A stretch of DNA of 57,210 bases from an uncultured Synergistales bacterium (lineage in GTDB: Bacteria > Synergistota > Synergistia > Synergistales > Aminobacteriaceae): the NCBI GenBank assembly GCA_905233215.1, contig CAJODC010000008.1, positions 1 to 57,210 of the forward strand, given 5' to 3'. This document shows, in pieces, positions 25,279-34,576 of this stretch. Under the pieces are notes generated by a model. That model was not told the origin of the DNA. It saw only the letters and a list, made by a program, of their open reading frames with translations, and made no database searches. The position numbers and the translations under genes were made by a program. The first letter of the stretch is position 1. Each line of letters opens with the position of its first letter.

Positions 25279-26634
25279 ATGCAGATAACAAAAGCTCAGG
25301 ACAAAAAATTTATCATGATGACGACTCAGCCCGTCAGCAGATTAGTCTTGCGTCTTGCAGTCCCTTCAATAGTAACGATGATGATCAGTGCTGTTTACAA
25401 CATGGCCGACACTTTCTATGTTGCCGGGCTTGACGTTCAATCACCAGCGGCCGTCGGAGTGATTTTCTCTTACATGGCGTTCATTCAGGCGATAGCGTTC
25501 TTTTTCGGACAGGGGAGCGCAAACTACATTTCCCGGGCACTTGGAGCGAAAGACAGAGAGAGTGCGGCGGCTTTAGCGTCAACAGGCTTCTTCTCGTCAT
25601 TGATTATTGGAGTCACTATCGCTTTGGCAGGCTTCATTTTCATGGACAACTTGTTGATATTGCTGGGGTCAACCGAAACGATTCTGCCTTACGCACGGGC
25701 GTATTTCAGATTCATTCTCATCGGTACTCCCTTCATAATGTCATCGTTCGTGATGAATAATCAGATGAGGTTTCAGGGCAACGCTTTCATTTCAATGCTC
25801 GGCATAACGTCAGGGGCTTTGCTGAATATCGTTCTTGATCCCGTTTTCATTTTCGTTCTGAAAATGGGCGTAGCTGGTGCGTCTCTTGCTACAATGATTT
25901 CACAGATGGTGAGCTTTGTGATACTCGTTAAACTTTCCGGGAGGGGCGACGGAATCGGACTCAGTGTCAAAAATTTCCGTCCAAAATTCTGGCACTACAA
26001 AGAGATTACAGCCGGAGGGCTTCCTTCATTGGGCCGTCAAGGTCTGGCAAGCATCTCGATGGCGTACATGAATCAGCTTGCAGGGGTTTACGGCGACACG
26101 GCTATTGCTGCTCTCTCGATCGTCTTCAGGGTAACAATGTTTTCGACCGCCATTGTGCTTGGCTTCGGTCAAGGTTTTCAGCCTGTATGCGGTTTCAATT
26201 TCGGTGCCGGGAAATTTTCGAGGGTCAAGCGTGCTTTCTGGTTCACTGTCGGAGTTACTTCGCTTTACTGTAGCGTGATGAGTCTGACAGGTTATGTATT
26301 CGCTGAAAAAATCATCGCTCTTTTCAGACCCGATGACTTCGAGTTGATACGTCTCGGAGCGTCCGCACTGCGTTATGAATGTCTGGTGTATTCTACGATC
26401 GGTTTTGTTACGGTCAGCAACATGTTCCTTCAGAATACGAGGAAAACTATCAGGGCTACGACTCTTTCGGCTTCACGTCAGGGCTTCGTGCTTGGGATAG
26501 TGCTTTACTTCGGGAGCAGGTTTTTCGGTCTTGACGGCATAATTTCGGCACAGCCTGTTTCAGACGGAATAACTTTCTTAATATCTCTGCCGTTCGTTTA
26601 CAGTGTCATGAAAGAAATGCAGGATATAATATAA
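25279..26634 (+). CDS. MATE family multidrug/sodium antiporter
   Basis: A 451-residue integral membrane protein with about 12 helices in two similar halves. Segments typical of MATE/NorM-like exporters are visible: LRLAVPSIVTMMISAVYNMADTFY (in parts) in the first helix, FFFGQGSANYISRALGAKDRE, and GQGFQPVCGFNFGAGKFSRVKRAF in the second half. It would export cationic drugs or metabolites in exchange for sodium or protons. It starts 67 bases after the preceding stop, beyond the terminator. The substrate is not predictable. Confidence 0.88.
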   Translation: MQITKAQDKKFIMMTTQPVSRLVLRLAVPSIVTMMISAVYNMADTFYVAGLDVQSPAAVGVIFSYMAFIQAIAFFFGQGSANYISRALGAKDRESAAALASTGFFSSLIIGVTIALAGFIFMDNLLILLGSTETILPYARAYFRFILIGTPFIMSSFVMNNQMRFQGNAFISMLGITSGALLNIVLDPVFIFVLKMGVAGASLATMISQMVSFVILVKLSGRGDGIGLSVKNFRPKFWHYKEITAGGLPSLGRQGLASISMAYMNQLAGVYGDTAIAALSIVFRVTMFSTAIVLGFGQGFQPVCGFNFGAGKFSRVKRAFWFTVGVTSLYCSVMSLTGYVFAEKIIALFRPDDFELIRLGASALRYECLVYSTIGFVTVSNMFLQNTRKTIRATTLSASRQGFVLGIVLYFGSRFFGLDGIISAQPVSDGITFLISLPFVYSVMKEMQDII

Positions 26635-26670
26635 TACTGCTGAAATTTATCCGAAAGGTGAAATTTTTTC

Positions 26671-28011
26671 ATGCACAAAGTATCAGTCATAGGCGCAGGA
26701 ATCAGCGGTCAAGGTCTTGCACTTCTTGCGCGGAGTCTGGGATATGAAGTGTTTGTTTCAGAAAAGAAAACGGTCAATGACGAAGCAAAAAGACTCTTTG
26801 CCGAAAATGATATAGCTTTTGAGGAAGGACACAGCGAAAAAGTTTTTGACTGTGATGAAATTCTCATAAGCTCAGGAATCCCCCCTCAATCAGAAGTTTT
26901 GCGTAAAGCTGAAAGTCTCGGCGTAAAACTCACGGGCGAACTTGATTTCACAGTTCCATACATCAAGGCCAGCGATCTTGTCTGCGTAACAGGCAGCAAC
27001 GGTAAAAGCACAGTAACATCACTCATCGGCCATGTGTTGAACCGTGCAGGACTCAAGACGGGTACAGGCGGAAATTTGGGTACAGCCTCATCATTTTTCG
27101 CACGTGAAGATTTTGACGCTGTAGTTCTCGAACTGAGCAGTTTCCAGCTTGCCAGGGCATCGCTAAATCTCGGAGCGAAAGTCTCAATCATCACCAACCT
27201 TGCGCCCGATCATATCGACTGGCACGGAAGCTATGAGGCTTATGTCAAGGCAAAATCACGCGTCCTGACTCTGAGAAGTCCCGAAGGCTGGGGGATAATT
27301 CAAGATCGTGATTATGATGCTCTCATGCCGTCAGGGAACATAATCGTAATGACGTGGGACAGTACGCCCAAACATGAAACGGCAGGTTACATCACGATGA
27401 GCGATGATGAAGCGAGTCTCACGATAAACGGAATGACAACTCATCTCTTCAGCTACAGCGACACGGATTTAATCGGCACTCACAATTACGAGAACGTTGC
27501 TATGACTCTCTGTGCCGTAAAACTTTTAGGGGTTGCGACTGATGGAATGGAGAGAGAGCTTCTTGAGGGCTTCAAGCCTTTACCGCACAGGTGCGAATAC
27601 GCCGGAACGATTGACGGAGTGCGCTACATTGACGACAGCAAAGGAACGAACGTAGCAGCAAGCGTAACGGCGATGAAGAGCATACATGGCCGGAAGATAA
27701 TCATTCTCGGCGGTCAGGGAAAGGGCGAGGATTATTCACCGTTGGCAAAAGCTGTGAAGTCTGAGTGTGTTTACGCTGTGTTGATAGGCTCTGAGGCCGG
27801 GAAGATTCAATCATCGTTAGAGGCTGAAGGCTTCATGAATTTTCGGACTGTCTCGACAATGGAAGAGGCTGTTGACGTTTCACAGTCCTTAGCGGAACCG
27901 GGAATGACCGTTCTTTTGTCGCCTGCCTGCACGAGCTGGGACATGTACAAATCATACAAGGCACGAGGCGAACATTTCTGTAACATAGTCAAAGAAAAAT
28001 CACGGCAGTAA
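26671..28011 (+). CDS. murD: UDP-N-acetylmuramoyl-L-alanine:D-glutamate ligase
   Basis: Adds D-Glu to UDP-MurNAc-L-Ala in cytoplasmic peptidoglycan precursor synthesis. Visible are the N-terminal Rossmann opening VSVIGAGISGQGLALLARSL, the Mur ligase ATP loop VCVTGSNGKSTVTSLIG, the ELSSFQL segment and APDHIDWHGSYEAY. The C-terminal domain has YIDDSKGTN and LLSPACTSWDMY. 446 residues is usual. A TATAATATAATA stretch about 40 bases upstream may be its promoter. It is followed by ftsW after 2 bases. Confidence 0.96.
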   Translation: MHKVSVIGAGISGQGLALLARSLGYEVFVSEKKTVNDEAKRLFAENDIAFEEGHSEKVFDCDEILISSGIPPQSEVLRKAESLGVKLTGELDFTVPYIKASDLVCVTGSNGKSTVTSLIGHVLNRAGLKTGTGGNLGTASSFFAREDFDAVVLELSSFQLARASLNLGAKVSIITNLAPDHIDWHGSYEAYVKAKSRVLTLRSPEGWGIIQDRDYDALMPSGNIIVMTWDSTPKHETAGYITMSDDEASLTINGMTTHLFSYSDTDLIGTHNYENVAMTLCAVKLLGVATDGMERELLEGFKPLPHRCEYAGTIDGVRYIDDSKGTNVAASVTAMKSIHGRKIIILGGQGKGEDYSPLAKAVKSECVYAVLIGSEAGKIQSSLEAEGFMNFRTVSTMEEAVDVSQSLAEPGMTVLLSPACTSWDMYKSYKARGEHFCNIVKEKSRQ

Positions 28012-28013
28012 CA

Positions 28014-29084
28014 ATGGAGATAATAATACCGTTAATACTGAGCGGCTGCGGACTCGTTATGATTTCCTCGCTGTCATTGCGCAACAGCATGGCAGGGGGA
28101 AATCCTTACGCTGCCCCGTTGAAGCAGTTTCAGTTCATAGGACTCGGAATCACATTGATGATGCTCTGTCTTGCGTGGCCAAGCTCATCTCTCAGGAAGA
28201 ACAGCGGAAAACTTTTCGCACTGGCCTTCTTCCTGTTGGTGATAACGGCAATACCCGGCATAGGAATCAAAGTAGGAGGCGCAAGAAGATGGCTGGACCT
28301 TTTAGTGATGCGTTTTCAGCCTCTTGAACTTGCTCTGTTTGCTGTGCCAATATTCATGGCCGACAGACTCACTGACGAGTCAAGCCTTCAAACGAGAGGG
28401 GATTTTCAGTCATTCGTTCGTCCGACTCTGGCTGTGATAATGATGATAGGCATACCGTTGATGCTTCAGCCGAACTTGGGCGGAACAATCATAGTCACTG
28501 CGATATGCTTCGTGATGCACATTGAGCGGAGGGGCTGGAAATATCCTGCTTGGGGCGTAGTGCTGTCGGTTGCTGCCGTAGCTGTCCTGATACTTGCTGC
28601 TCCTTACAGAATGAGGCGTTTTCGTGCCTTTTGGGATCCATGGTCTGACCCTCGTAACACGGGCTTTCAGATAATACAGGGGCTTGTGGCGTTTGCTAAC
28701 GGTTCGCTGACGGGCGTTGGAATAGGCAAGGGACTTCAAGAGGAAATATATATGCCTGAATCTGACACTGATTATATTTTCCCTGCGATAGGCGAGGAGT
28801 TTGGGCTTGTCGGTACTATGTTTCTGCTGATTATGTATGCTTTGTGGACTTGGAGAGTCTACCGAATATACAAGGACGCTAAGACACCATTCACGAAATC
28901 TCTGGCACTGGGTTTAGCGGCTTCAGTGATATTCCCGATGTTCGTAAACGTAGCAGGCGTAACAAAGTTAATGCCGCTCAGCGGAATCCCGATGCCATTT
29001 CTGAGTTCGGGAGGAAGCTCGATGATATTCATGTGGGCGAAAGTCGGCCTGTTAATGTCAATAAAGGCGGAGAACAAAGAATGA
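28014..29084 (+). CDS. ftsW: SEDS peptidoglycan glycosyltransferase FtsW
   Basis: Polytopic septal glycosyltransferase that polymerises lipid II at the division site. Typical SEDS stretches include GIGIKVGGARRWLDLL, RFQPLELALFAVPIFMA, QPNLGGTIIVTAI, GFQIIQGLVAFANGSLTGVG, and the loop PESDTDYIFPAIGEEFGLVG. It ends with GIPMPFLSSGGSSM. 356 residues, slightly short at the N-terminus but complete in conserved blocks. It sits between murD and murG, as in many dcw clusters, and its stop overlaps the murG ATG (ATGA). Confidence 0.93.
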   Translation: MEIIIPLILSGCGLVMISSLSLRNSMAGGNPYAAPLKQFQFIGLGITLMMLCLAWPSSSLRKNSGKLFALAFFLLVITAIPGIGIKVGGARRWLDLLVMRFQPLELALFAVPIFMADRLTDESSLQTRGDFQSFVRPTLAVIMMIGIPLMLQPNLGGTIIVTAICFVMHIERRGWKYPAWGVVLSVAAVAVLILAAPYRMRRFRAFWDPWSDPRNTGFQIIQGLVAFANGSLTGVGIGKGLQEEIYMPESDTDYIFPAIGEEFGLVGTMFLLIMYALWTWRVYRIYKDAKTPFTKSLALGLAASVIFPMFVNVAGVTKLMPLSGIPMPFLSSGGSSMIFMWAKVGLLMSIKAENKE

Positions 29085-30025
29085 GCAAAATACTAATAGC
29101 ATCAGGCGGAACAGGGGGACACATATTCCCTGCGATAGTTTTCGGAAAAAGCCTTCAGGAAAAAGGCGATACAGTTTCGTGGCTCTGCGGTTCCCGTGAA
29201 CTTGAGGGAGTAATCTACCGTTCATCAGGAATTGAGCCCGTCATACTTCCCCTGTCAGGCTCGCCGATGGGAACGAGATCAGTAACAAAAATTTTCACGA
29301 GAATCATTGACGTGTTCAAATCATTTTTCATGACGCTGAGATATTTCAGCAAGTTCAAGCCTGACGAAGTGTACCTATTCGGCGGTTATATCTCATTCGC
29401 TCCTTTAATCGTTGCGAAAATGAAGGGAGTACCCGTAACACTGCACGAACAGAACACAGTAGCCGGAAAGGTAACTAGAATGGCCGCAAAAATGGGAGCG
29501 AGAATCACAACAGGCTGGCCGGTCTGCGAGGGCGTGAAGGATTTTGAGTACGTTGGGATTCCTGTTCGTGAACCTGTGAGGATCGAACGTGCCGAAGCGT
29601 TGAGGATTTTGGGCGTTACCGTTCGTGAGGGAGCGAAAATCGTAGGGGTTGCCGGAGGCTCATTAGGTAGCGGACCTTTGAGCGAAATTCTCAAAGAGAC
29701 GGCGAAATTATGCCCTGAGTGCGAATTTATTTTCCTGTCGTCAAAAGAAAAACACAACGAAGGCAACGCTCATTTCATTCCGCCTCAATGGGATATGAAT
29801 CCGTTCTACTCTGTCTGCGATGTTCTTGTTTGCAGGGCAGGGGGTTCGACTCTCGCTGAGGCAATGAAATGGGGAATGAACACCGTAACGATAGCGTGGC
29901 CGGGAGCGATGGACAATCACCAGACGAAGAACGCTGAAGAGTTCGTGAAGCTGTCGCCTAACGGGAGAATGTTTAACGAAAAAGACAGCCCGGAAAATTT
30001 AGCGGGCCTCATCAAAAGAATGTAG
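29081..30025 (+). CDS. murG: UDP-GlcNAc:undecaprenyl-pyrophosphoryl-MurNAc-pentapeptide transferase, C-terminus short
   Basis: GT28 glycosyltransferase that makes lipid II on the inner membrane. The N-terminal ASGGTGGHIFPA loop, LHEQNTVAGKVTR, the second glycine loop GVAGGSLGSGP, and the acceptor/donor signature CRAGGSTLAEAMKWGMNTV with DNHQTKNAEEF are all present. The ATG at 29081 (MSKILIASGG) overlaps the ftsW stop. The protein has 314 residues and ends at NLAGLIKRM, about 30-40 residues before the usual MurG end, so the last helix that packs back on the N-domain is missing. It may still be active; no other murG is in view. murC, which usually follows, is absent. Confidence 0.9.
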   Translation: MSKILIASGGTGGHIFPAIVFGKSLQEKGDTVSWLCGSRELEGVIYRSSGIEPVILPLSGSPMGTRSVTKIFTRIIDVFKSFFMTLRYFSKFKPDEVYLFGGYISFAPLIVAKMKGVPVTLHEQNTVAGKVTRMAAKMGARITTGWPVCEGVKDFEYVGIPVREPVRIERAEALRILGVTVREGAKIVGVAGGSLGSGPLSEILKETAKLCPECEFIFLSSKEKHNEGNAHFIPPQWDMNPFYSVCDVLVCRAGGSTLAEAMKWGMNTVTIAWPGAMDNHQTKNAEEFVKLSPNGRMFNEKDSPENLAGLIKRM

Positions 30026-30033
30026 TGCAGTAA

Positions 30034-30939
30034 TTATTTCACAGTCAGCAGATTCTTTACCTCTTCACTTTGGGAAAAGTCAGCAGCCGATTTACCGTCA
30101 AGACTTTTCAGCGAGACATCAGCACCGTAACTCAAGAGAAGTTTGACATTATCAGGTGAATTTTTCTCAGCCGAATACATCAAGGCAGTTTTGCCGTCAT
30201 GGTCATGAGCGTTCACGTTTGCCCCAGAATTGAGAAGTGCTGAAAGTATCCTGCTGTCGTCCTCAAAAGCAGCACTCATCAAGGGTGTGTGTCCCTTAAC
30301 ATCATAAGCGTTCACGTCAGCTCCTGAAGCAATGAGAATGGCAATGTTATCGGCTCTTGCTGCCCTGTGAAGAGCTGTGAGGCCGTTAATGTTGCGTATC
30401 TTGACGTTCGCGCCTGCGTCAATCAGCATTCTCAGTTCTTCGGAGCTTGAATTGAACATGGCCGACATCATGAGCGGTGTATTGCCGTCATCATTTTTTG
30501 CGTTTACGTTTGCGCCGGACTTGATTAAAACGTTCGTGATTGCCACTTCGGGATTCATCATTGCCGCAGCGATTAGAGGGGTATTGCCGTCATTGTCCCT
30601 TGCTTCAATGTCAGAGCCTGAGTCGATGAGGTAGCTAACGATTTCGATTGACGGCGAACGAGAAGCGGCGAGTATCAACGGTGTACGGCCGTCTTTGTCT
30701 CGTGATTTCAGACTCGCGCCTGATCTGAGAATTGAGCGTATATCGTCAAGCGGAACGTCTCTTCTTTTTACGGCTGACTGAAGTTCATCATCGGGCGTTT
30801 TGTAAAGTATCATTATTGCTGTTACAGCGATTAAGAAAGCGACTGCCATTGATATTGCCGACTGGGGAGCCTGCTGCCAAATCATAACGGCAATGGCGGT
30901 AACAAGAATGGCGATTGAGTACCTGCATATTTTTCTCAT
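30034..30939 (-). CDS. Membrane-anchored ankyrin-repeat protein
   Basis: 301 residues. The N-terminus has two hydrophobic segments (residues about 8-22 and 28-45, TAIAVMIWQ and AVAFLIAVTAIMILY), then about seven ankyrin repeats from residue 70 to the end. Repeat hallmarks are DGRTPLILAA, DGNTPLIAAA, GLTALHRAA, GHTPLMSAA and DGKTALMYSA, each followed by LL.SGANVNA-type turns. It is probably a protein-binding scaffold; the side of the membrane is unclear. It ends 8 bases from the murG stop on the opposite strand, with no terminator between. Ankyrin genes are often lineage-specific, and this one sits where murC would be expected. Confidence 0.85.
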   Translation of the reverse strand: MRKICRYSIAILVTAIAVMIWQQAPQSAISMAVAFLIAVTAIMILYKTPDDELQSAVKRRDVPLDDIRSILRSGASLKSRDKDGRTPLILAASRSPSIEIVSYLIDSGSDIEARDNDGNTPLIAAAMMNPEVAITNVLIKSGANVNAKNDDGNTPLMMSAMFNSSSEELRMLIDAGANVKIRNINGLTALHRAARADNIAILIASGADVNAYDVKGHTPLMSAAFEDDSRILSALLNSGANVNAHDHDGKTALMYSAEKNSPDNVKLLLSYGADVSLKSLDGKSAADFSQSEEVKNLLTVK

Positions 30940-30964
30940 TAAGACAAATTCCTTTCAGTCTGCC

Positions 30965-31003
30965 GAAAAACAGCGGAAGACCCTCAGCAAGAATCCTCCG
31001 CTG
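30965..31003 (-). terminator. Terminator after the phosphate butyryltransferase gene
   Basis: Arms CAGCGGA (30971-30977) and TCCGCTG (30997-31003), perfect 7 bases, followed on the minus strand by five T. Confidence 0.8.
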
Positions 31004-31026
31004 TAGAATCGAGTTCTTACTTTCTG

Positions 31027-31959
31027 TTAGCCCTGATGGTGAGCGAGCATGACCGCACCTGCGATTGAGAGCAGTTTCGCACGGGGCGAATCCGCACGGC
31101 TTGTGAGGACTACTGGAGCAGCTGCGCCAATGATGAGTCCTGCGGTTTCGCTTCCTTTTGCGAAGAAGCTGATTGACTTTGCCAGAGCGTTTCCGACTTC
31201 GATCTGAGGCACAAAGAGAATGTCAGCGTGTCCGGCTACGGGCGACTTGATGTGTTTGATTTTCGCTGCTTCCTCGTCGATTGCGTTATCGAGCGCAAGA
31301 GGGCCGTCAACGATGCAGTTCTTGATCTGTCCGCGAGCGTTCATCTGAACGAGTGCTGTAGCGTCAAGCGTGCAGGGCATGTCAGGGTTGACCATCTCAA
31401 CGGCTGCGAGACATGCGACTTTGGGGAGTTCAACGCCGAGAGAGCGGGCGAAGTTGACGGTGTTTTGAACGATGTCAGCCTTCATCTTGAGGTCGGGATA
31501 CATGTTGAACGCACCGTCAGCGATGAAAATCACTCTGTCATAACCCGGAATTGAGTGGAAGTAGCAGTGTGAGATAGCTTTTTTGCCGACTCTGAGTCCG
31601 ACTTCCTTGTTGAGCATTCCGCGAAGGAAGTTGTCGGTGTGTAACTGGCCTTTCATGTAGATGTCGGCACGTTTTGCTGACACTTCGGTTACGGCGACGA
31701 TTCCGCAGGCTGCCTCATTGTTCTCGGGGATAATGTGGTAACTTGACTCGCTTGCTCCGGCTTCAGCGATGCAGGCTTTGACCTTTTCGGGATTTCCGAC
31801 GAGTGTTGCCTCAACGAGACCGAGCTTTCTTGCTTCTTCGATTGCTGAGATGAGTCCGGCATCTTCTGCCATAGCAACGGAAATGCGCTTGCGTCCTTTA
31901 TCAGCGCAGAGCTTGGCGGCATCTTCGATTAACTGCGACAATGAACGTATCTGTTCCAT
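31027..31959 (-). CDS. Phosphate butyryltransferase/acetyltransferase-family enzyme
   Basis: PTA_PTB family enzyme that exchanges CoA for phosphate on short acyl groups (butyryl, branched or acetyl), feeding acyl-phosphate to a kinase for ATP. 310 residues, the Ptb-type length without the regulatory domain of large Pta. Blocks visible are YMKGQLHTDNFLRGML, HCYFHSIPGYDRVIFIADGAFNMYP, and PLALDNAI with HADILFVPQIEVGNALAKS. GGGAGGA precedes the ATG. No adjacent butyrate kinase. In amino-acid fermenters such enzymes serve branched-chain or butyrate ends. A 6-base inverted repeat (CTTCAG/CTGAAG) lies in the 65-base leader. Confidence 0.85.
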   Translation of the reverse strand: MEQIRSLSQLIEDAAKLCADKGRKRISVAMAEDAGLISAIEEARKLGLVEATLVGNPEKVKACIAEAGASESSYHIIPENNEAACGIVAVTEVSAKRADIYMKGQLHTDNFLRGMLNKEVGLRVGKKAISHCYFHSIPGYDRVIFIADGAFNMYPDLKMKADIVQNTVNFARSLGVELPKVACLAAVEMVNPDMPCTLDATALVQMNARGQIKNCIVDGPLALDNAIDEEAAKIKHIKSPVAGHADILFVPQIEVGNALAKSISFFAKGSETAGLIIGAAAPVVLTSRADSPRAKLLSIAGAVMLAHHQG

Positions 31960-32024
31960 AAAAATTATTCCTCCCGTTAAAATTTATTGTTGACTTCAGA
32001 GTTTTTGCACTGAAGGTGTTGCAC

Positions 32025-32852
32025 TTATTCCAGCCACTTTTCCATATACTTTTTATAAAGCTCAATGATACGGCGTGTTGTACTGCCCATTCTGCCGTCA
32101 GCGATCGTTATTCCTCCGATTTTTACGGCAGGGACAACTAGCTTCATGCTTCCCGTGATGAACGCTTCTTTTGCTCCGGCAAGTTCAGACCACAGCGGGC
32201 ATCTTTCCTCAACAGTATAACCTTCCTGTCTGGCAAGCTCAATCACCGCTCCCCTTGTCGTACCCTTCAGGACTCTCGACAATGGAGCCGTTATTATCCT
32301 TCCGTCACCAAGAACGAGAAAGAAGTTACTGTGTCCGCATTCAGTGATTTCTCCGTTGGGACAATAGAGAATGTCGTAAGCGTCTTTCGTCAGCGTGAAT
32401 GTCGCTCGGTAATCAACGCTTTTGACTTCGGGATTGTCCCTGCCGAATGACACCGGCTCAAGGACAACTCCCTTCTCCCGGTCTTCGTCAGAAATTAACC
32501 CAACGTCATCGAATATCACGAAGAATCTCGGTTCAGGGAAGCAGCCTTTTTCCGTGTCAAAATAATCGCCTCCCGTCAGGAACGTACGAATCCTAACGTC
32601 ATGGCCGACTTTCGCTATGCCTTCCCTGACAACATTCTTCATGAACTCAACATCAGGAATATTCTCGATGCCTGAACTTTTCGCACTGGCTATGAATCTC
32701 TCCATGTGAGGAGTGAGCATGAGAGATTTTCCGCCGAATGAAGCGAACGCCTCAAACACTCCCACGCCTCGCTGTATTATCAAATCCGAAAGAGGCAGCG
32801 AGGCTTCTTCCGGTCTCACAAATTTTCCGTCAACATAGCATAACTGAATCAC
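32025..32852 (-). CDS. Class IV PLP-dependent aminotransferase
   Basis: Fold-type IV enzyme related to branched-chain aminotransferase (IlvE), D-amino-acid aminotransferase and aminodeoxychorismate lyase. Visible are RGVGVFEAFASFGGKSLML at the N-terminus, the probable catalytic Lys in EVKSVDYRATFTL, the phosphate-cup motif ITECGHSNFFLVL and KGTTRGAVIELA. About 275 residues from the GTG at 32852, which overlaps the lptD stop (GTGA); an in-frame TTG lies five codons upstream. Which of the three activities it has is not clear from the sequence. It is the last gene of the envelope cluster running from pyrG. Confidence 0.82.
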   Translation of the reverse strand: MIQLCYVDGKFVRPEEASLPLSDLIIQRGVGVFEAFASFGGKSLMLTPHMERFIASAKSSGIENIPDVEFMKNVVREGIAKVGHDVRIRTFLTGGDYFDTEKGCFPEPRFFVIFDDVGLISDEDREKGVVLEPVSFGRDNPEVKSVDYRATFTLTKDAYDILYCPNGEITECGHSNFFLVLGDGRIITAPLSRVLKGTTRGAVIELARQEGYTVEERCPLWSELAGAKEAFITGSMKLVVPAVKIGGITIADGRMGSTTRRIIELYKKYMEKWLE

Positions 32853-34576
32853 TGTAACTGATACCAACTTTCCCTCTGAATTTTACCGTCTTTGTCAGGG
32901 ACATCATACGGCCTGTTGAACGGGTCTGTCTCAATCTTCTGGCCGAATGCCGCGCTTCTTGACGGGAACGCCTTGAGTACTATCGTCAGACCCAAAGAGT
33001 CATCACCGCTTTTAGTCCTGTCATTCTTGTAGTGCAAGTCCCAAATCATGCAGTCCGTGTCCCATTGAACGCTGTAGAACGTCTCGTCAACCATCGACTC
33101 GAAAAGGTCATAACTTCCTCGAAACGCTAAATAGACCTCACGTCCGACAGGAAAACGCACTTTTTGATGTATTCTCCTTCTGTTGCTGTACTGATCCCAA
33201 TACATTGAGCTGCTGCCCCAAGCATACTGCCTTTCGTAAGCCGTTCCCAGTTCAAACGCTCCTATTTTATAACGCAATCCGATAAAACTCCTCAGCATTT
33301 CTTGGTCTGAATCGTCATAAATGAGCAATGCTCCCTCAGTGTTTGCGAAAAGTTCAACGCTTCCTAAGCCCTGTTCGTAATAATTCCTGAAACCGACTCC
33401 GTATCTTGTCTTGGAGCCTCTTTCAGGACGATGATACAATTTTTCCTGATAGCTTCCGGCTGTGGCAAAAAACCTAGTCCATGAAAATTTTGAGTTTCTG
33501 AACCACGGAGCCCATACGATTAACTCAGGCTTACGGTCGAGCCTACCTTTGTAGTCATAGTAACTGTCTTTCTTGTCGGAAATGTATTCGTTCCTAGTCC
33601 AGTTGAGATGAGCTGACCAGCCGTTTCTGTTGTACATCAATGTTGCGAACGGCCTCCAAATTTTTTCGTTCCAAACATCGTCCCATGAGTGTTCGATTCC
33701 GACTCTGATACTGAAATCTTCGTTCAATTCCTGTTCAATCTCCGTCATGAACTCGAAACCCGCGCTTCTTCCGTAAGACACACCGAGAGATACCGAGCCT
33801 GTTTCCCAGCCGAGAGTCCCGGTAACACCGCCGTGAGAGCCTCTGATTTCGCTCTTCTGAATGAAGGGAAGTATCGAGTAACCTATTGATCTCCGTTTCA
33901 GGTGCATGACGTAATCAAGAGGGGACGTGAAAAGATATGTGTTGCCCAAATAGACTCTCGGTTTTTTCGCTACGACTCTTCTGTTGGGAATGAAGGTGAT
34001 GTATTTCGTTTCGAGCCTGTAATGAGGGTGATCGAGTGCGCAGGTTGTGAGAGTAACATTTCGCCACTGTACCATGTATTCCTGAGGAGAGCCTTTGACG
34101 AGTCCTCGTTCCTGAGCGAGTTCCCAAGGAAGTACGTTAATCTCTCCGCCGTAAACGTAAAGAACTTCGCCGTGTTCGCCGACTGAAAGCTGAGTCGCCG
34201 GGCCTTCGAGTACTCCTTCACCGCTGTTGAGATCATAATCTATCTGATCGCCTTTGATCGCTCGTGTTCCGTTGGTTAATATAACTTTTTCGCCGGGAAG
34301 GGGCATAGCTTTGACTTTCTGAGTATCAGCGTCATAGTCTATGCGTTCGGCCATTATCGTTGTGTCGTTGTATTTCAAAACAGCGTTGCCTTGAGCTGTA
34401 GCGTGTCCTGTCTCATCATTGAATGAAACTCTATCGGCATTCAGTGTAACTTTCTGAGGTGCTAAGGGTTGAGCTTCTTCCTGATTAACGTTAGTGTAAT
34501 AGTCTTCAAAGTCAGCGGCTGAAACGGGGCTGACCAGTGCCAGAAATAATACTAATGCTTTAAGGGTTTTGACCAT
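32849..34576 (-). CDS. lptD: LPS-assembly protein LptD-like (OstA) outer-membrane protein
   Basis: 575 residues with a signal peptide (LKALVLFLALVSPVSA). Residues about 40-190 form the periplasmic OstA/LptA-like jellyroll, with VTLNADRVSFNDETGHATAQG, AERIDYDADTQKVKA and IKGDQIDYDLNSGEGVLEG. The rest alternates aromatic/polar strands typical of an outer-membrane barrel (GSVSLGVSYGRSAGFEF, AHLNWTRNEYI). LptD with LptE inserts LPS in the outer leaflet. It is shorter than the E. coli protein (784 residues) mainly in the barrel, and I see no plug-type Cys pairs. The overlap of 25 bases with lptC supports the assignment and shows the cell is diderm. Confidence 0.82.
   Translation of the reverse strand: MVKTLKALVLFLALVSPVSAADFEDYYTNVNQEEAQPLAPQKVTLNADRVSFNDETGHATAQGNAVLKYNDTTIMAERIDYDADTQKVKAMPLPGEKVILTNGTRAIKGDQIDYDLNSGEGVLEGPATQLSVGEHGEVLYVYGGEINVLPWELAQERGLVKGSPQEYMVQWRNVTLTTCALDHPHYRLETKYITFIPNRRVVAKKPRVYLGNTYLFTSPLDYVMHLKRRSIGYSILPFIQKSEIRGSHGGVTGTLGWETGSVSLGVSYGRSAGFEFMTEIEQELNEDFSIRVGIEHSWDDVWNEKIWRPFATLMYNRNGWSAHLNWTRNEYISDKKDSYYDYKGRLDRKPELIVWAPWFRNSKFSWTRFFATAGSYQEKLYHRPERGSKTRYGVGFRNYYEQGLGSVELFANTEGALLIYDDSDQEMLRSFIGLRYKIGAFELGTAYERQYAWGSSSMYWDQYSNRRRIHQKVRFPVGREVYLAFRGSYDLFESMVDETFYSVQWDTDCMIWDLHYKNDRTKSGDDSLGLTIVLKAFPSRSAAFGQKIETDPFNRPYDVPDKDGKIQRESWYQLQ

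Noticed and set aside
30034-30939. Ankyrin protein as a secreted effector
   Set aside because: It has N-terminal membrane segments but no visible export signal for a dedicated secretion system, and no such system is in the window.
31970-32024. 6-base inverted repeat CTTCAG/CTGAAG before ptb as a terminator or riboswitch
   Set aside because: The stem is short and there is no T run or larger conserved fold; kept only as a note in the ptb entry.
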